From NCBI RefSeq assembly GCF_000373585.1, contig NZ_KB891883.1, forward strand, positions 1 through 64,000: a stretch of DNA of 64,000 bases, given 5' to 3'. Position numbers and translations under genes: made by a program. The stretch's first letter is position 1; every line of letters starts with the position of its first letter. The notes under the pieces are model-generated. The model was not told the DNA's origin. It saw nothing but the letters and a program-made list of their open reading frames with translations, and did no database searches. This DNA comes from Streptomyces sp. MspMP-M5 (GTDB lineage Bacteria; Actinomycetota; Actinomycetes; Streptomycetales; Streptomycetaceae). Shown piece after piece: positions 50,802 to 60,600 of this stretch.

Positions 50802-51542
50802 TCACGGCGCCAGCACGTGTCGCAGATACGCCCGGGGGTCGCTGAGATACCGCCGCCAGTGGTCCACCAGCCCCAGCTCCGCCCACTCCACCGACCGCAT
50901 CCCGTGCTCACCCACCTCCACGATCTCCGCACCGGGCAACGCGGTCAGCAACGGAGAGTGCGTGGCACAGACCACCTGCGCGCCGGACTTTCCCAAGTCG
51001 TCCATCAGCGCGACCAGTTCAAGGCACGAGGAGAACGACAGCGCCGCCTCCGGCTCGTCCAGCACATACAGGCCCCGCTGGGCGAACCGCTCCCGGAAGG
51101 CCAACAAGAAGCCCTCCCCATGGCTCATCTCGTCCGGGTGCCGGGAGATCCGTTGCGTGGCCCGCTCGCCGCTCAGCGCCTCCAGCGCCGTCTCGGCCCG
51201 CAGGAAGAATCCCCGCCGGCGGACCCGCGGCGCCCGCACCATCGCCCGCCCCTCCCGCGTCGGGTCGAACCGCATCCGGCCACCCAACGGGGACACCTCC
51301 CGCGAGCTGGCGTACTTGTAGCCCGCCGACCCACCGTACGAATCGAGCCCGAACCCCTCCGCCAGCGCCTCGGCCAGCGTCGACTTCCCCGACCCGTTCT
51401 CGCCCACCAAAAACGTCACCGGCGCCCGGAACGCCAGCCCCTCCTCAACCAGCTGGCGCACACACGGCACCGTCCAAGGCCAGCTCTCCTCAGCCGCCCC
51501 CGCCCCTTCCGGAAGATCCACATAAGCCCGCTCGATCAGCAT
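50802..51542 (-). CDS. AAA-type ATPase (ABC/SMC-like)
   Basis: This 246-aa ATPase has a Walker A motif VGENGSGKST near residue 52, a Q-loop/signature region (SHGEGFLLAF) and Walker B YVLDEPEAALS, followed by a CATHSPLLTALPGAEIVEV His switch. It is a single-domain, AAA_21 type protein with no coiled coil or nuclease domain. Such proteins occur alone or with toxins, nucleases and OLD systems. Here no partner gene is evident; the next gene leftward is the resistance island's Ere gene, convergent at 90 bp. ATG 51542 is the first in-frame start. It could be a stand-alone sensor or chaperone; I cannot give a role. Confidence 0.75.
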   Translation of the reverse strand: MLIERAYVDLPEGAGAAEESWPWTVPCVRQLVEEGLAFRAPVTFLVGENGSGKSTLAEALAEGFGLDSYGGSAGYKYASSREVSPLGGRMRFDPTREGRAMVRAPRVRRRGFFLRAETALEALSGERATQRISRHPDEMSHGEGFLLAFRERFAQRGLYVLDEPEAALSFSSCLELVALMDDLGKSGAQVVCATHSPLLTALPGAEIVEVGEHGMRSVEWAELGLVDHWRRYLSDPRAYLRHVLAP

Positions 51543-51916
51543 GTCCCCAAGCTCTCACAGCCCACTGACAACCCAGCCCTGAGCAACGCGACGATGACGG
51601 AACCCGTCGTCCGTGTCGCGCCCTCGGCACCAGCAGCCCGGTTCCCCGTACGAGCAGATATGCACCCAACTCGCCATGCTGGTCCGGTACTTCGTCTCGT
51701 CCGTACGCGCTCTGGGTGCCGCTCCCCCACCGTCCGGGCCGACGCAGAACAACCATGCAACGATCTCGATCGACGACCGAGCACGGCCTGATACACAACC
51801 TTGGGGCGGCCGAGATGAGGGCGACCTAACTTGCAGGTCATGGGCGTTTCTCCAACGCCCGGCAAGGTCCGGGCAGCCCCGGACGCCAGACCACACGCAT
51901 CCGTAGAGGAGCAATC
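51543..51916. other. Intergenic region with divergent promoters
   Basis: This stretch of about 370 bases between the leftward ATPase and the rightward secreted protein gene has no supported gene; frames on both strands lack ribosome binding sites or natural composition. It should hold both promoters. Confidence 0.45.
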
Positions 51917-52324
51917 ATGCGTACGCAGGCCAAGCCTTCCGTCCGACGTTGGAAGCGCACAGCGCTCCGCAGCACCCTTGCCGTCGCGGTGACCGGCGCG
52001 GCCGTCGCCCTGCCGGTCGGGGCGGCATCCGCCATGCCGACGGACTACGTCAAGCAGGTCAAGGTCGACAGTGGGGAGACCGTCACGCTGGACGGCAACA
52101 CCGGTACCGCCACCGTCAAGGACCCCGAGCACGGTGTCACGCGGGTGCTCAACCACGACAAGCGTGGCCCGGTGCCGAGCCGGATGGATCCGCACGGGAC
52201 CTTCACGCTGTCCGAGCCGAAGCCCGCCGCACAGGCCGATGCCACCGCCAAGGTCATCTACAAGCATGACGGCAAAACGGTGAAGACCCTCTCCTTCCCC
52301 AAGGCACCGGCAGACCTCGGCTGA
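51917..52324 (+). CDS. Small secreted protein (135 aa)
   Basis: This 135-aa product has a Sec signal peptide (basic MRTQAKPSVRRWKRTALR, hydrophobic core, cleavage near ASA at 39). The mature part of about 96 residues is charged and has no cysteine (VKQVKVDSGETVTLDGNTGTATVKD, TAKVIYKHDGKTVKTLSF). Beta strands with Gly-Asn turns suggest a small beta fold. ATG 51917 follows GAGGAGCAAT. I do not know its function. A strong hairpin terminator follows at 52342-52377, shared with the convergent sensor kinase gene. Confidence 0.75.
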   Translation: MRTQAKPSVRRWKRTALRSTLAVAVTGAAVALPVGAASAMPTDYVKQVKVDSGETVTLDGNTGTATVKDPEHGVTRVLNHDKRGPVPSRMDPHGTFTLSEPKPAAQADATAKVIYKHDGKTVKTLSFPKAPADLG

Positions 52325-52341
52325 CCGTCTCCGGCGTAGCG

Positions 52342-52377
52342 GCGGCCCCCGGCTCGATTCTTCGAGCCGGGGGCCGC
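52342..52377. terminator. Bidirectional hairpin terminator
   Basis: A 16-bp perfect stem, GCGGCCCCCGGCTCGA (52342-52357) pairing with 52362-52377, has a 4-base TTCT loop. It lies between the secreted protein gene end (52324) and the kinase gene end (52429). Confidence 0.85.
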
Positions 52378-52428
52378 TGGTGTGTGGTCTGTGGTCTCGC
52401 GCCGCGGCGGCCGGAGGCCGAAGACTGG

Positions 52429-53733
52429 CTACTGGGGCTGCTCCGGGGAGGGCCGGAGGTGGAGTTCGGCGACCGCTCCGCCGTCGGGGGCGTTGGAGAA
52501 ACGGAGGGTGGCGCCGAGGACCTGGGCCTGGCCCGTGGCGATGGTCAGGCCCAGGCCGTGGCCGGTCCGTTTGCCGGCGTCGGACCCGCCCGACTGGCTC
52601 CGAAAGCGCTGAGGGCCCTGGTCGAGGAGATAGGCGGGGTAGCCGTCGCCGTGGTCGCGCACGGTGATGACCGGGGCGTCGACGGTGACCACCACAGGCG
52701 GGCAGCCGTGCTTGTGGGCGTTGGCGACGAGGTTTCCGAGGACGCGTTCGAGCCTGCGCCGGTCGGTCTCGACCTGGTCGTCCCCCACGACGCGGACCTC
52801 GGTCGTGGTGCCGGTGGCCCGTACCGCGCGCTCGGCCAGCGGGCCCAGTTGGTGGACGTCGAGGTCGGCGCTCTCGACCTGGGCGTCGAGCCGGGAGATC
52901 TCCAACAGGTCCTCGGTCAGAGCGCGTAGTGCCTGGACGCGGTCGCGCACCATCTCGGTCGGACGGCCGGGCGGCAGCAGTTCGGCCGCCGAGTGGAGAC
53001 CGGCGAGCGGGGTGCGCAGCTCGTGGGAGACATCGGCGGTGAATCGCTGTTCGCTGTGCAGTCGGCTCTGGAGACTGGCGGCCATCGCGTCGAGCGCGGT
53101 CGCCACGGCGGCGGCCTCGTCCTGGGCCCGGTCGGGGCAGCGCGAGCGGGGGTCGTTGACGCGGGCGTCGAGATCGCCGGTGCTGATGCGCCGGGCGACA
53201 CGGGCGGTGTGGTGCAGTCTGCGGGTGATGCGGGAGACGGAGATCAGTCCGGCCCCCAGGGTGAGGGCGATCGCGGCGGCGGAGGAGCCGATGATGGCCG
53301 CGTCCAGGCCGCGGAGGGAGGCTGCCTGTTCGCTGTAGTCCAGCCGCAGCGCGAGCACCTTTCCGCCGGTGGCGGGGGTGGCGGCCCACATCACGGGGCG
53401 GCCCTGGTGGGTGGCGAGTTGGGTCCCGCGCTCGTGTCGTTGCAGGGTCATCTCGCGGAGCGGAGCGGGAAGGTCCGTCGGGTTGACCGAGATGTTGCGG
53501 TCCAGGGGGGTGCCGGCGACGTACGCGGACTTGTTGCGGTCCAGTTCCGCCAGTGCCGTGTGGCGCGCACGGTCCTGGGTCTGCCGGTCGACCAGGACGT
53601 GCACCAGGATGCCGAGCACCGAGGCGAGCAGGCAGCACATCACGGTGATGAAGACGGCGGCCTTCCAGTAGAGCGTCGCCGTCCAGGCATGCAGCCATCG
53701 CGGCGGACGGGCCCGGAGAGTGTGCACGCTCAC
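52429..53733 (-). CDS. CseC-like sensor histidine kinase
   Basis: This 434-aa kinase senses an envelope signal and phosphorylates a response regulator. It has TM1 at about 24-48 (AAVFITVMCCLLASVLGILVHVLV), an outer loop of about 100 residues, TM2 (AAIIGSSAAAIALTLGAGLISVS), a HAMP region (RITRRLHHTARVARRISTGDLDARV), the H-box FTADVSHELRTPLAGL and a HATPase with N-box VLGNLVANAHKHG, G1 VRDHGDGYP and G2 GHGLGLTIA. The GTG start at 53733 overlaps the lipoprotein gene's stop by 4 bases (GTGA). Gene order lipoprotein-kinase recalls cseA-cseC of the S. coelicolor sigE operon, but neither a response regulator nor a sigma factor is adjacent. Confidence 0.85.
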   Translation of the reverse strand: MSVHTLRARPPRWLHAWTATLYWKAAVFITVMCCLLASVLGILVHVLVDRQTQDRARHTALAELDRNKSAYVAGTPLDRNISVNPTDLPAPLREMTLQRHERGTQLATHQGRPVMWAATPATGGKVLALRLDYSEQAASLRGLDAAIIGSSAAAIALTLGAGLISVSRITRRLHHTARVARRISTGDLDARVNDPRSRCPDRAQDEAAAVATALDAMAASLQSRLHSEQRFTADVSHELRTPLAGLHSAAELLPPGRPTEMVRDRVQALRALTEDLLEISRLDAQVESADLDVHQLGPLAERAVRATGTTTEVRVVGDDQVETDRRRLERVLGNLVANAHKHGCPPVVVTVDAPVITVRDHGDGYPAYLLDQGPQRFRSQSGGSDAGKRTGHGLGLTIATGQAQVLGATLRFSNAPDGGAVAELHLRPSPEQPQ

Positions 53734-54449
53734 CTGCCCGACGGGGGCGCAGCGGACGGGGCACGTCGGCCGTAACCCACATCCTGGATGGTCATGACCT
53801 GGTGCCGTGGATCCCACACATAGACCGTGCGGCTCTCGTAGCCCGGCGCGTCGCCTGGTTCGTGGATGACCAGCTTGTGGTCGGCGACCTCCACCAGCTG
53901 CGGGGAACTGGTGGAACCCAAGATCGAGGTCACCACCCCGTTCTTGAGCGTGTAGGCGTACATGATCAGGAGGTTGCTTCCGCTCCGAACGCCGATGATC
54001 AACTCGTCCTTGCCGTCGCCGGTCAGGTCGTGGTACTCGGGGGCCCGTATCGGGCAGGAGGCCGAGCCCGGCTTGTCGGCACAGGAGCGGATCTTGCGCT
54101 CCTCGTCCTTCTCGAAGACCGCCTGGTCGTGGCGCTTCTCCAGGTCCATCTGCGCCAGGAGGACGGAGCCCACCGAGACCTTCCGGATGTCCCCGGACGG
54201 CACCTTCGGCAACGCGGTCAGCGGCTGCGGCTTCTCCTCCCCACCCGTCTGCGGTGGCGTCGCCGGCGCGGGCTTGCTACCGGGCCACAGGGTAACCGGG
54301 CCGGTGACGGGGGCGGCATGCCCCGCGCTCTTCGGCGCATCGGCCTCCGTGCACCCGCCCAGCAGAGCCGCGGTGCCCGCCGCCACGGCCGCCAGTGCCA
54401 CCGCCCGCACGGCAGCGTGAGGCGAGCGCCTGCCAGGGTCGTGGGGCAT
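53730..54449 (-). CDS. CseA-like lipoprotein with FG-GAP-type repeat
   Basis: This 239-aa lipoprotein has a signal peptide ending in lipobox LLGGC (lipidated Cys33), then a Pro/Thr-rich linker (VTLWPGSKPAPATPPQTGG). The mature domain includes LAQMDLEKRHDQAVFEKDEERK, SCADKPGSASCPIR (one disulfide) and YHDLTGDGKDELIIGVRSG, an FG-GAP/Ca-binding-like turn, then HKLVIHEPGDAPGYESRTVYVWD. The start is ATG 54449, with GGGGG before it; a longer frame to 54689 is not supported. It overlaps the kinase by 4 bases, as CseA-type proteins that restrain a kinase often do. I infer that it tunes the sensor in the outer membrane-proximal space. Confidence 0.75.
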   Translation of the reverse strand: MPHDPGRRSPHAAVRAVALAAVAAGTAALLGGCTEADAPKSAGHAAPVTGPVTLWPGSKPAPATPPQTGGEEKPQPLTALPKVPSGDIRKVSVGSVLLAQMDLEKRHDQAVFEKDEERKIRSCADKPGSASCPIRAPEYHDLTGDGKDELIIGVRSGSNLLIMYAYTLKNGVVTSILGSTSSPQLVEVADHKLVIHEPGDAPGYESRTVYVWDPRHQVMTIQDVGYGRRAPSAAPPSGR

Positions 54450-54909
54450 GGCGCTGCCCCCAGAAAGCCCGGAAGGCGCAGGGGCTGGGACGTGAGAAGT
54501 CAAACGTTCTCTCCGCATGGCTCTGCGACGATCCGACAAGTCCGGAAACGGTAACCCATCGGTCGGGCTACAGGTCGTGGGCCAGGTCACAGGATGGTTT
54601 CCGCTCGGACGGGAAGCAGTCCACCCCACTCTCTGCGCCTGCCGGGTGGCACAGTGCGACGACTGGGGCACCCCCCGCCCGCCGGCCACCTCGTTCCTTG
54701 TTCCGTCGTCGATCCGTTCCGTAGTCCCGCCAGCCTGGCTCCCGGCACTGCCGATCGGCTAATGCGGCACTAACGCACCGCTGATGCGGACCGGGCCGGG
54801 ACGGAGCCAGTCCCGGGCATGCGCGCCCATGGCGAAGGCGGCCGTGGCGTAGCCGCCTCCACTGAACTGGGGGTTGGTCGTGGTACTGGCAGGGCGGCAT
54901 GATGCGGAG
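54450..54909. other. Intergenic region upstream of the lipoprotein-kinase operon
   Basis: This stretch of about 460 bases lies between divergent genes. No supported gene is present. The minus-strand leader contains GAGAACGTTTGACTTCTC around 54505-54522, a weak dyad, and AT-richer sequence near 54540. I cannot define a SigE-type promoter from sequence alone. Confidence 0.4.
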
Positions 54910-55671
54910 ATGGTTGCCAAGTCGCGTGCTCATGCGTTCAATTCGGTGGCTGCCCAGTACGAGGCGAGCCGCCCTTCCTATCCGGCCGCGCTCTTCGACG
55001 TCGTCGAGGAGTTTCTGGGGCGTGCTTTGACGGGTGTCCGGGTCGCCGATGTGGGGGCGGGCACGGGGATTGCGACTGCGCTGCTGTGTGAGCGGGGCGC
55101 GGACGTGATCGCGGTGGAGCCGGGCGAGGCGATGGCGGTCGAGTTTCGTCGAGTGCTGCCGGACGTGCCGATCGTCCGGGGCGACGGCAATGCCCTTCCT
55201 CTCGCCGATGTGTCTCATGACCTGGTCACGTACGCGCAGTCGTGGCAGTGGACCGATACCGGTCGTTCGGTCCCGGAGGCGCTGCGTGTGCTGCGACCCG
55301 GCGGTGCGCTGGCGATCTGGTGGAACACGACGGCGTTCGACGTGCCGTGGTCGCGTGCCCAGCATGAGCGCATCGCGCGGCATTGCGGAGTGTCCCCACA
55401 TCCCTCGGTGCGTCCCGACGATCGCGAAGCCGTCCGGCTCGCCGGCCTGACCGGCCTGCGGGTCGAACGTCGGCAGATCCGCTGGCAGCGCACGGTCTCC
55501 CTCGACACCCACCTCGCCAACATCGGCAGCCGGTCGGCGCTCCTCGTCCTGGACGAGGCCACAAGCCGTGCCTTTTTCGACGAGGAGCGGCGGCGACTGC
55601 GCGAGGTCTTCCCCGAGGAGGCCGTAGAGGAGACCTATGTCGTTGATCTGCTGGTGGCCGGTCGGCCGTGA
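54910..55671 (+). CDS. Class I SAM-dependent methyltransferase (type 11/UbiE-like)
   Basis: This 253-aa protein begins with HAFNSVAAQYEASRPSYPAALFD, typical of type-11 methyltransferases, then motif I VRVADVGAGTGIATALLCERGADVIAVEPGEAM, post-I IVRGDGNALPLADVSHDLVTYAQSWQWTD and motif III RPGGALAIWWNTT. Its acceptor is unknown. The start is uncertain: ATG 54910 fits homologous lengths, but in-frame TTG 54874 and GTG 54880 are possible and have GGGGG upstream. It is alone between two leftward transcription units, and the end overlaps a coding-like minus-strand frame (55636 to about 55870). Confidence 0.75.
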   Translation: MVAKSRAHAFNSVAAQYEASRPSYPAALFDVVEEFLGRALTGVRVADVGAGTGIATALLCERGADVIAVEPGEAMAVEFRRVLPDVPIVRGDGNALPLADVSHDLVTYAQSWQWTDTGRSVPEALRVLRPGGALAIWWNTTAFDVPWSRAQHERIARHCGVSPHPSVRPDDREAVRLAGLTGLRVERRQIRWQRTVSLDTHLANIGSRSALLVLDEATSRAFFDEERRRLREVFPEEAVEETYVVDLLVAGRP

Positions 55672-56072
55672 CCCGGGGGCTGTGTCCGGCGCTTCTCGAA
55701 GCGGAGGAATGCCTGGCGCATGCGGCCGGACTTCCCTTCGGCTTCCCGTTCGTGCTGCATGGCGAGTGAGATGCGCAGGCGTCGGCGCTCCCTGCTGTCG
55801 GTCTCCTCACTGCCGTGGTCGTCCAGATTGGACCAGTAGGTCTTCGGCCAGCGGCGATCGGGGCTCGATCGGTGCGCTGGCAGAAGGCCGTCGGTATGGG
55901 GTCGGGGTGCCTGGCCAGGCTCCCCGAGGAGGTGTGGAGAAGCCGCGAAGTCCCTGGTTGGCCTGGGGACTTCGCGGCTTCGGTCCGACGGTGGTTCAGT
56001 TGGCCGGTGAGGTGGTGGTCGGTAGCGGTGCCCGGCGCGTGCGCCGGGAAGGTGTGGCCGGTGCGGGCGTGG
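55672..56072. other. Intergenic region with hairpin and a minus-strand coding-like segment
   Basis: About 400 bases between convergent genes. On the minus strand a frame reads RRWPKTYWSNLDDHGSEETD, then SRERRRLRISLAMQHEREAE and further to TAG near 55636, with natural composition but no ribosome binding site or clear start. It may be a remnant of a gene cut by the neighbouring methyltransferase. The rest shows only the terminator hairpin at 55939. Confidence 0.35.
55939..55981. terminator. Hairpin terminator
   Basis: Arms GAAGCCGCGAAGTCCC (55939-55954) and the complement (55966-55981) form a perfect 16-bp stem with an 11-base loop, between the rightward methyltransferase and the leftward NRPS operon; it probably ends the latter after the NTF2-like gene. 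Confidence 0.8.
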
Positions 56073-56411
56073 TCAGACGGCGAACCAGACGCGTTCGATG
56101 TGGGTTTCGCCGACCTCGTAGAGGGCGACGGCGGCGCGGACCTCGTCGCCCTGGAAGCCGGAGACTCGTTCCTGGTCGATGACGATGCGGCCGTGGGTCA
56201 CACGGGAGACGAGTTCGGCGTGCAGGTTGGGACTGGCGTCGAAGAGGGCGCGGTAGCGCTCGCGGAAGGCCGGACCCGAGCGGTCGGCGAGCACCTCGCC
56301 GGAGGGGAAGGCGTGGACCGGGACGTCCTCGACGTAGTAGCTGAGGAAGGCGTCGAGGTCGCGGGCGTTGTAGGCGGCGAGCTGGCCGTCGACGATCTCT
56401 TCGGGGGTCAT
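56073..56411 (-). CDS. NTF2/SnoaL-like protein
   Basis: This 112-aa protein has the steroid-isomerase/SnoaL-like cone fold: TPEEIVDGQLAAYNARDLDAFLSYYVEDVPVHAFPSGEVLADRSGPAFRERYRALFDASPNLHAELVSRV and then VIDQERVSGFQGDEVRAAVALYEV. Members are small isomerases, cyclases or ligand binders; no catalytic residue set can be assigned here. ATG 56411 follows ACGGAG. It is the last gene of the NRPS-MFS operon, 17 bp after the exporter, so it may modify or bind the peptide, or act as a self-protection factor. The final residues (ETHIERVWFAV) are typical. Confidence 0.8.
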   Translation of the reverse strand: MTPEEIVDGQLAAYNARDLDAFLSYYVEDVPVHAFPSGEVLADRSGPAFRERYRALFDASPNLHAELVSRVTHGRIVIDQERVSGFQGDEVRAAVALYEVGETHIERVWFAV

Positions 56412-56428
56412 GGGAACTCCGTAAGTTG

Positions 56429-57622
56429 TTAGGCGACCGGCACGAGGGTGCGGCGGCGGGTACGGGTGCGGATGGCCAGCAGGGCGCCGGCCAGGGCGAT
56501 GCCGCCCACCACGTGGGCCAGGCCGAGCAGCAGCAGTCCGGTTTTCAACTCCAGCAGCAGGCCGACGAGTTGTTCGCCGATGCCGAAGACCAGGCCGAGG
56601 TAGAAGATCATGCTCGCACGGATCTGGCCCAGGTGGGCGGCGGGTGCCGGTTCCAGGATGCGGGCGTTGGTGAAGTGGATCCAGTAGGCGTTGACGAAGG
56701 TCAGCGCCACGTAGAGAGCCATGTGGACGGGGAAGGCGGAGCGGCCGACCAGGGTGCCGAGCACGCCACAGGCGATCAGGACGGCGGCGAAGGCCAGTGC
56801 CCAGCGGCGGGCCCGTTCGGGGTTCCGCAGCAGGGGGGCGGTCAGCCAGAACGCCAATCCGTAGAAGAACCAGCCACCGGAGAAGGCGATGCCGGTCGGG
56901 ACCAGTGTCTGGGCCTCGGCGATCACGCTGGCGTAGACCATCATGCCGGAGAGGCTGACCAGGAAGGCGAGTTGCAGGAGGTTCCACGGCCACAGTTGGG
57001 GCAGCCAGTAGCTGCGCACGGCGGCGGCGCCGCGGCGCAGGACGTGGCGCCACTCGAAGCCGAACTCGCCCTCGCCGTGCTCCGGGCGGGCCAGCAGCAG
57101 CCAGATCACCAGGAGCGAGGAGGCGATGTCGAAGACGAGCGCGGTGACCAGGGTGTGTGCGGTCCAGGCAGGTACCGCCGCGCAGATGACGGCGGCGAAG
57201 ACCATGGCGCCCTGCGGGGAGGTCACCATCTGGAGTACCGCGCCCTGGGCGCTGGAGCCGGAGGCGTCGGCGAGCAGGCGGTAGGCGAGGACGGAGCTCG
57301 CGCCCACCAGCGTGAACCGCAGCGCGGTCCACACCAGGACGAAGTCCGGTCCCGCGGTGCCGAGCCAGGTCAGCAGGAGGAAGACCGCCGCCAGGGCCAG
57401 TTGCAGGGTCTGGAGCAGGGCGAACTTCCGGCCGATGCGGCCCCGGTCGGCCCAGACACCGACCAGGAGCGCGCCGACCACCCCGAGCACCTGGCGCTCC
57501 ATGCCCAGCAGGCCGACCAGTCCGTCGGAGTGGGTCTGTGCCTGGAAGTTCGGCACCAGCAGCAGCCACAGGACCGTCGAACCCAGTGAGCTGAGAAGGA
57601 TGGTGGAGAACGTTGCCTTCAT
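56429..57622 (-). CDS. MFS transporter of the NRPS operon
   Basis: This 397-aa protein has 12 hydrophobic segments, with a cytosolic loop WADRGRIGRKFALLQT (motif A-like) between helices 2 and 3 and long hydrophobic stretches such as ALVFDIASSLLVIWLLLA. It resembles MFS members that export peptides or siderophores. Its ATG at 57622 lies one base after the NRPS stop (57624-57626), and the next gene begins 17 bp after it, so the three are one transcriptional unit. I infer export of, or resistance to, the NRPS product. The substrate cannot be read from the sequence. Confidence 0.85.
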   Translation of the reverse strand: MKATFSTILLSSLGSTVLWLLLVPNFQAQTHSDGLVGLLGMERQVLGVVGALLVGVWADRGRIGRKFALLQTLQLALAAVFLLLTWLGTAGPDFVLVWTALRFTLVGASSVLAYRLLADASGSSAQGAVLQMVTSPQGAMVFAAVICAAVPAWTAHTLVTALVFDIASSLLVIWLLLARPEHGEGEFGFEWRHVLRRGAAAVRSYWLPQLWPWNLLQLAFLVSLSGMMVYASVIAEAQTLVPTGIAFSGGWFFYGLAFWLTAPLLRNPERARRWALAFAAVLIACGVLGTLVGRSAFPVHMALYVALTFVNAYWIHFTNARILEPAPAAHLGQIRASMIFYLGLVFGIGEQLVGLLLELKTGLLLLGLAHVVGGIALAGALLAIRTRTRRRTLVPVA

Positions 57623-57623
57623 G

Positions 57624-60600
57624 TCACCGCCCCAGGGCGTTGGTCAGGGCGGTGCCGTCGAGCAGTGCCGGTAGCGGGACGTCGAGGCCGAAGCGGTGCT
57701 GGAGGGCGTGGGCGAGGCGGAGGGTGGTCAGGGAGTCCGGGGCGGGCGCGGTGCCGTCGGCGGGGGTGTCGCCAAGGAGTTCGGTCAACAGCTCGCGGAG
57801 GGCTGCCGGGTCGACGGTGTCGAGGCCGGCGGGGTGCGCGGTCGGTGCCGGGCGGTCGTAGGGTTCGAGGTCGCCGTCGGCGGGCGCCGGGAGCTGGGCG
57901 AGGAGGGCGGTGAGGTCCGGCCCCTCCCCCGGCTCGTGCAGCAGGTCGGCGAGGACGGCGCGGTAGACGCCGGCGATGGTGCGGACCGCGTCGCTGCCGA
58001 GGACGTGTGCCGCGGCGTTGAAGTTGATCCGCATGCGGCGGGTGAACAGGTCGGCGTTGAAGGTGACCAGCAGGGCGAAGTCGGCGTGCTCGAACCACTT
58101 CAGGTCGCCGATGACCTGGCCGCCGTCGTCCCCCAACTGGTCGGAGTACGCGGTGAAGTTGACGAAGTTGAACGCGGTCTCGACCAGGCGGCGGCCGCCC
58201 ATGGCCTGCTGGATGCCGGCGTAGGCGTAGCGGCGGTGCGGGAGGTGTTCATGGCCGACGCGGTTGACGGCGCCGATCAGTTCGTCCCACGAGCCGTCGG
58301 TGGCCGTGCGCAGTGGCACGATGTTGAGGAAGAGGCCCACCATGCGGTCGGCTTCCAGGTGTTCGGGGCGGCCGTGGCCGAAGACGCCGGTGGTCACGTC
58401 GGTGGTGCGGGTGATCAGTGACAGGGCGCGGAAGTGCGCGGCCAGGCACAGGTGCTTGACGGAGACGCCGTGCCGGGCGGCGAGCGCGGTCAGGCGGTCG
58501 TACTGCCCCTCGTCCAGGAGGAGTTCGGCCTCTGCCCAGCGGCGCCCGGGCTCGGGCGAGCGGGGCAGCCTGGTGGCGGGGGCGTCGGCCAGCAGACCGG
58601 TCCAGTAGTCCCGGGCCGCGGTGTCCTGCTGGGCGGCCAGGTCCAGGGCGACGTAGTCGCGGTAGGCCAGCGGTGCCGGGTGGTGCGGGGCCGGGTTCCG
58701 GCCGGCCAGGGTGTTGCGGTAGTCGCCCAGCAGCCGCGCCATCAGGCCGGAGAAGCTCCAGCCGTCGATGATCGCGTGGTGGAAGCTGACCGAGAGGTAG
58801 AAGGAGTTCTCGGTCGCGCGGTGCACGAAGAATCGCATCTGGGTCGGCAGGTGCCAGTCGAAACCGGTGCTCTTCTCGTCCTCGAACCAGGCGTCGACGT
58901 GCGCGAGGCGCTGTGCCTGGTCGAGGTGGGTGAGGTCGTGGACGGTGAGCTCGACCCGGCCGCGGGGGTGCACCAGTTGCAGCGGCCGGCGGTGGCCGTC
59001 CAGCGCGAAAGAGGTGCGGAGGATCTCGTGGCCGTCGGCGTCGACCATGGCGGTCAGCAGCCCGGTCAGGGCCTGCTGGTCGAAGGGGAGGTCGATGCGG
59101 TAGCGGATCAGGTCGTGGAAGACCGCCTGGGCCGGTTCGAGGTCGGTGTGGAAGATCATGCCGAGCTGGAGCTGGGTGGCGGGGTAGGCGTCCACGACGT
59201 CCGCCGGGAGGCGGTCCCGGTCGGCGGCGTCGAGCAGGTCGAAGGGCCGGCTCTCGGGGGCCTGGGCCGACGGGTCTCCGGCGGCGGTGATCATGCCCTG
59301 GTCGGTCAGGGCTCGGATGGTCTGCAGGCGGAACAGCTCGTGCAGCGGCACCTCGTAGCCGGCGCGCCGGAGGGCGCCGACGAGTCGGATGCCCTGGAGG
59401 GAGTCGCCGCCCAGGTCGTAGTAGGCGTCGTCGATGCCGACCCGCTCCAGGCCGAGGACGTCCTGCCAGACGGCGGTCAGGCGGGCCTCGGTGGCGTTGC
59501 GCGGCGCGGTGTGGGCGCGGTCGGTGCCGCCGGAGTGGTCCTCGGGGTGGGGCAGCGCGCGACGGTCGGTCTTGCCGTTGATCGTCAGCGGCCAGCGCTC
59601 GACCTCGACCAGGAAGCTGGGCACCATGTAGCCCGGCAGCCGGTCGGCGAGGTGGGCGCGCAGTTCCTGCCGGTCGAGGGTCTCGCCGGGCAGCGGGACG
59701 TAGTAGCCGGCCAGGGCCTTGCCGCCGGTGCGGCGGGTGAAGGCGACGACCAGGGCCGAGTCGATCCGCGGGTGGGCGACCAGCGCGGACTCGATGTCGC
59801 CGGTCTCGATGCGGTAGCCCTGGATCTTGACCTGGGCGTCGCCGCGGCCGAGGTATTCGACGTCGCCGCCGGGCAGCCGGCGGGCCAGGTCGCCGGAGCG
59901 GTAGGCGCGGGTCAGGCCGTGGCCGAGGTCGAGGTCGACGAACCGTTTGGCGTTCTCCTCGGGCCGGTTGAGGTAGCCCAGGGCGACACCGCCGCCGGTG
60001 ACCGCGATCTCGCCGGGGGTGCCCAGGGGCACCGGCCGGCCCAGGTCGTCGACGAGGTAGAGGCCGAGGTCGGGGAGGGGTTCGCCGATCATGCTGCCGG
60101 GGGCGCGGGTGTCGGCGGTGCGCACCGGGCGGTAGGTGACGTGCACGGTGGTCTCGGTGATGCCGTACATGTTGACCAGCTCGGGGCGGGCGTCGCCGAA
60201 GTGCTCGAACCAGTCGGCCAGGCCGGCGAAGTCCAGCGCCTCGCCGCCGAAGACGATGTGCCGCAGGCGGACGTCGTCGGGGCCGACGCGGTCCATCAGG
60301 GCCTGCTTGACCTGCCCGAACGCGGACGGGGTCTGGTTGAGGACGGTGACGCCCTCGGTGACGACGAGGTCGGCGAAGTCGTCCACGGACCGGCTGACCC
60401 AGTAGGGGACGACCACGAGGTGGCCGCCGTAGAGCAGGGCGCCCCACAGCTCCCAGACGGAGAAGTCGAAGGCGAAGGAGTGGAACAGGGCCCAGGTGTC
60501 GTCCTCGGAGAAGCCGTACCAGTGCTCGGTCCGGGAGAACAGGCGCAGGACGTTGCCGTGGGTCACCAGGACGCCCTTGGGGCGGCCGGTGGAGCCGGAG

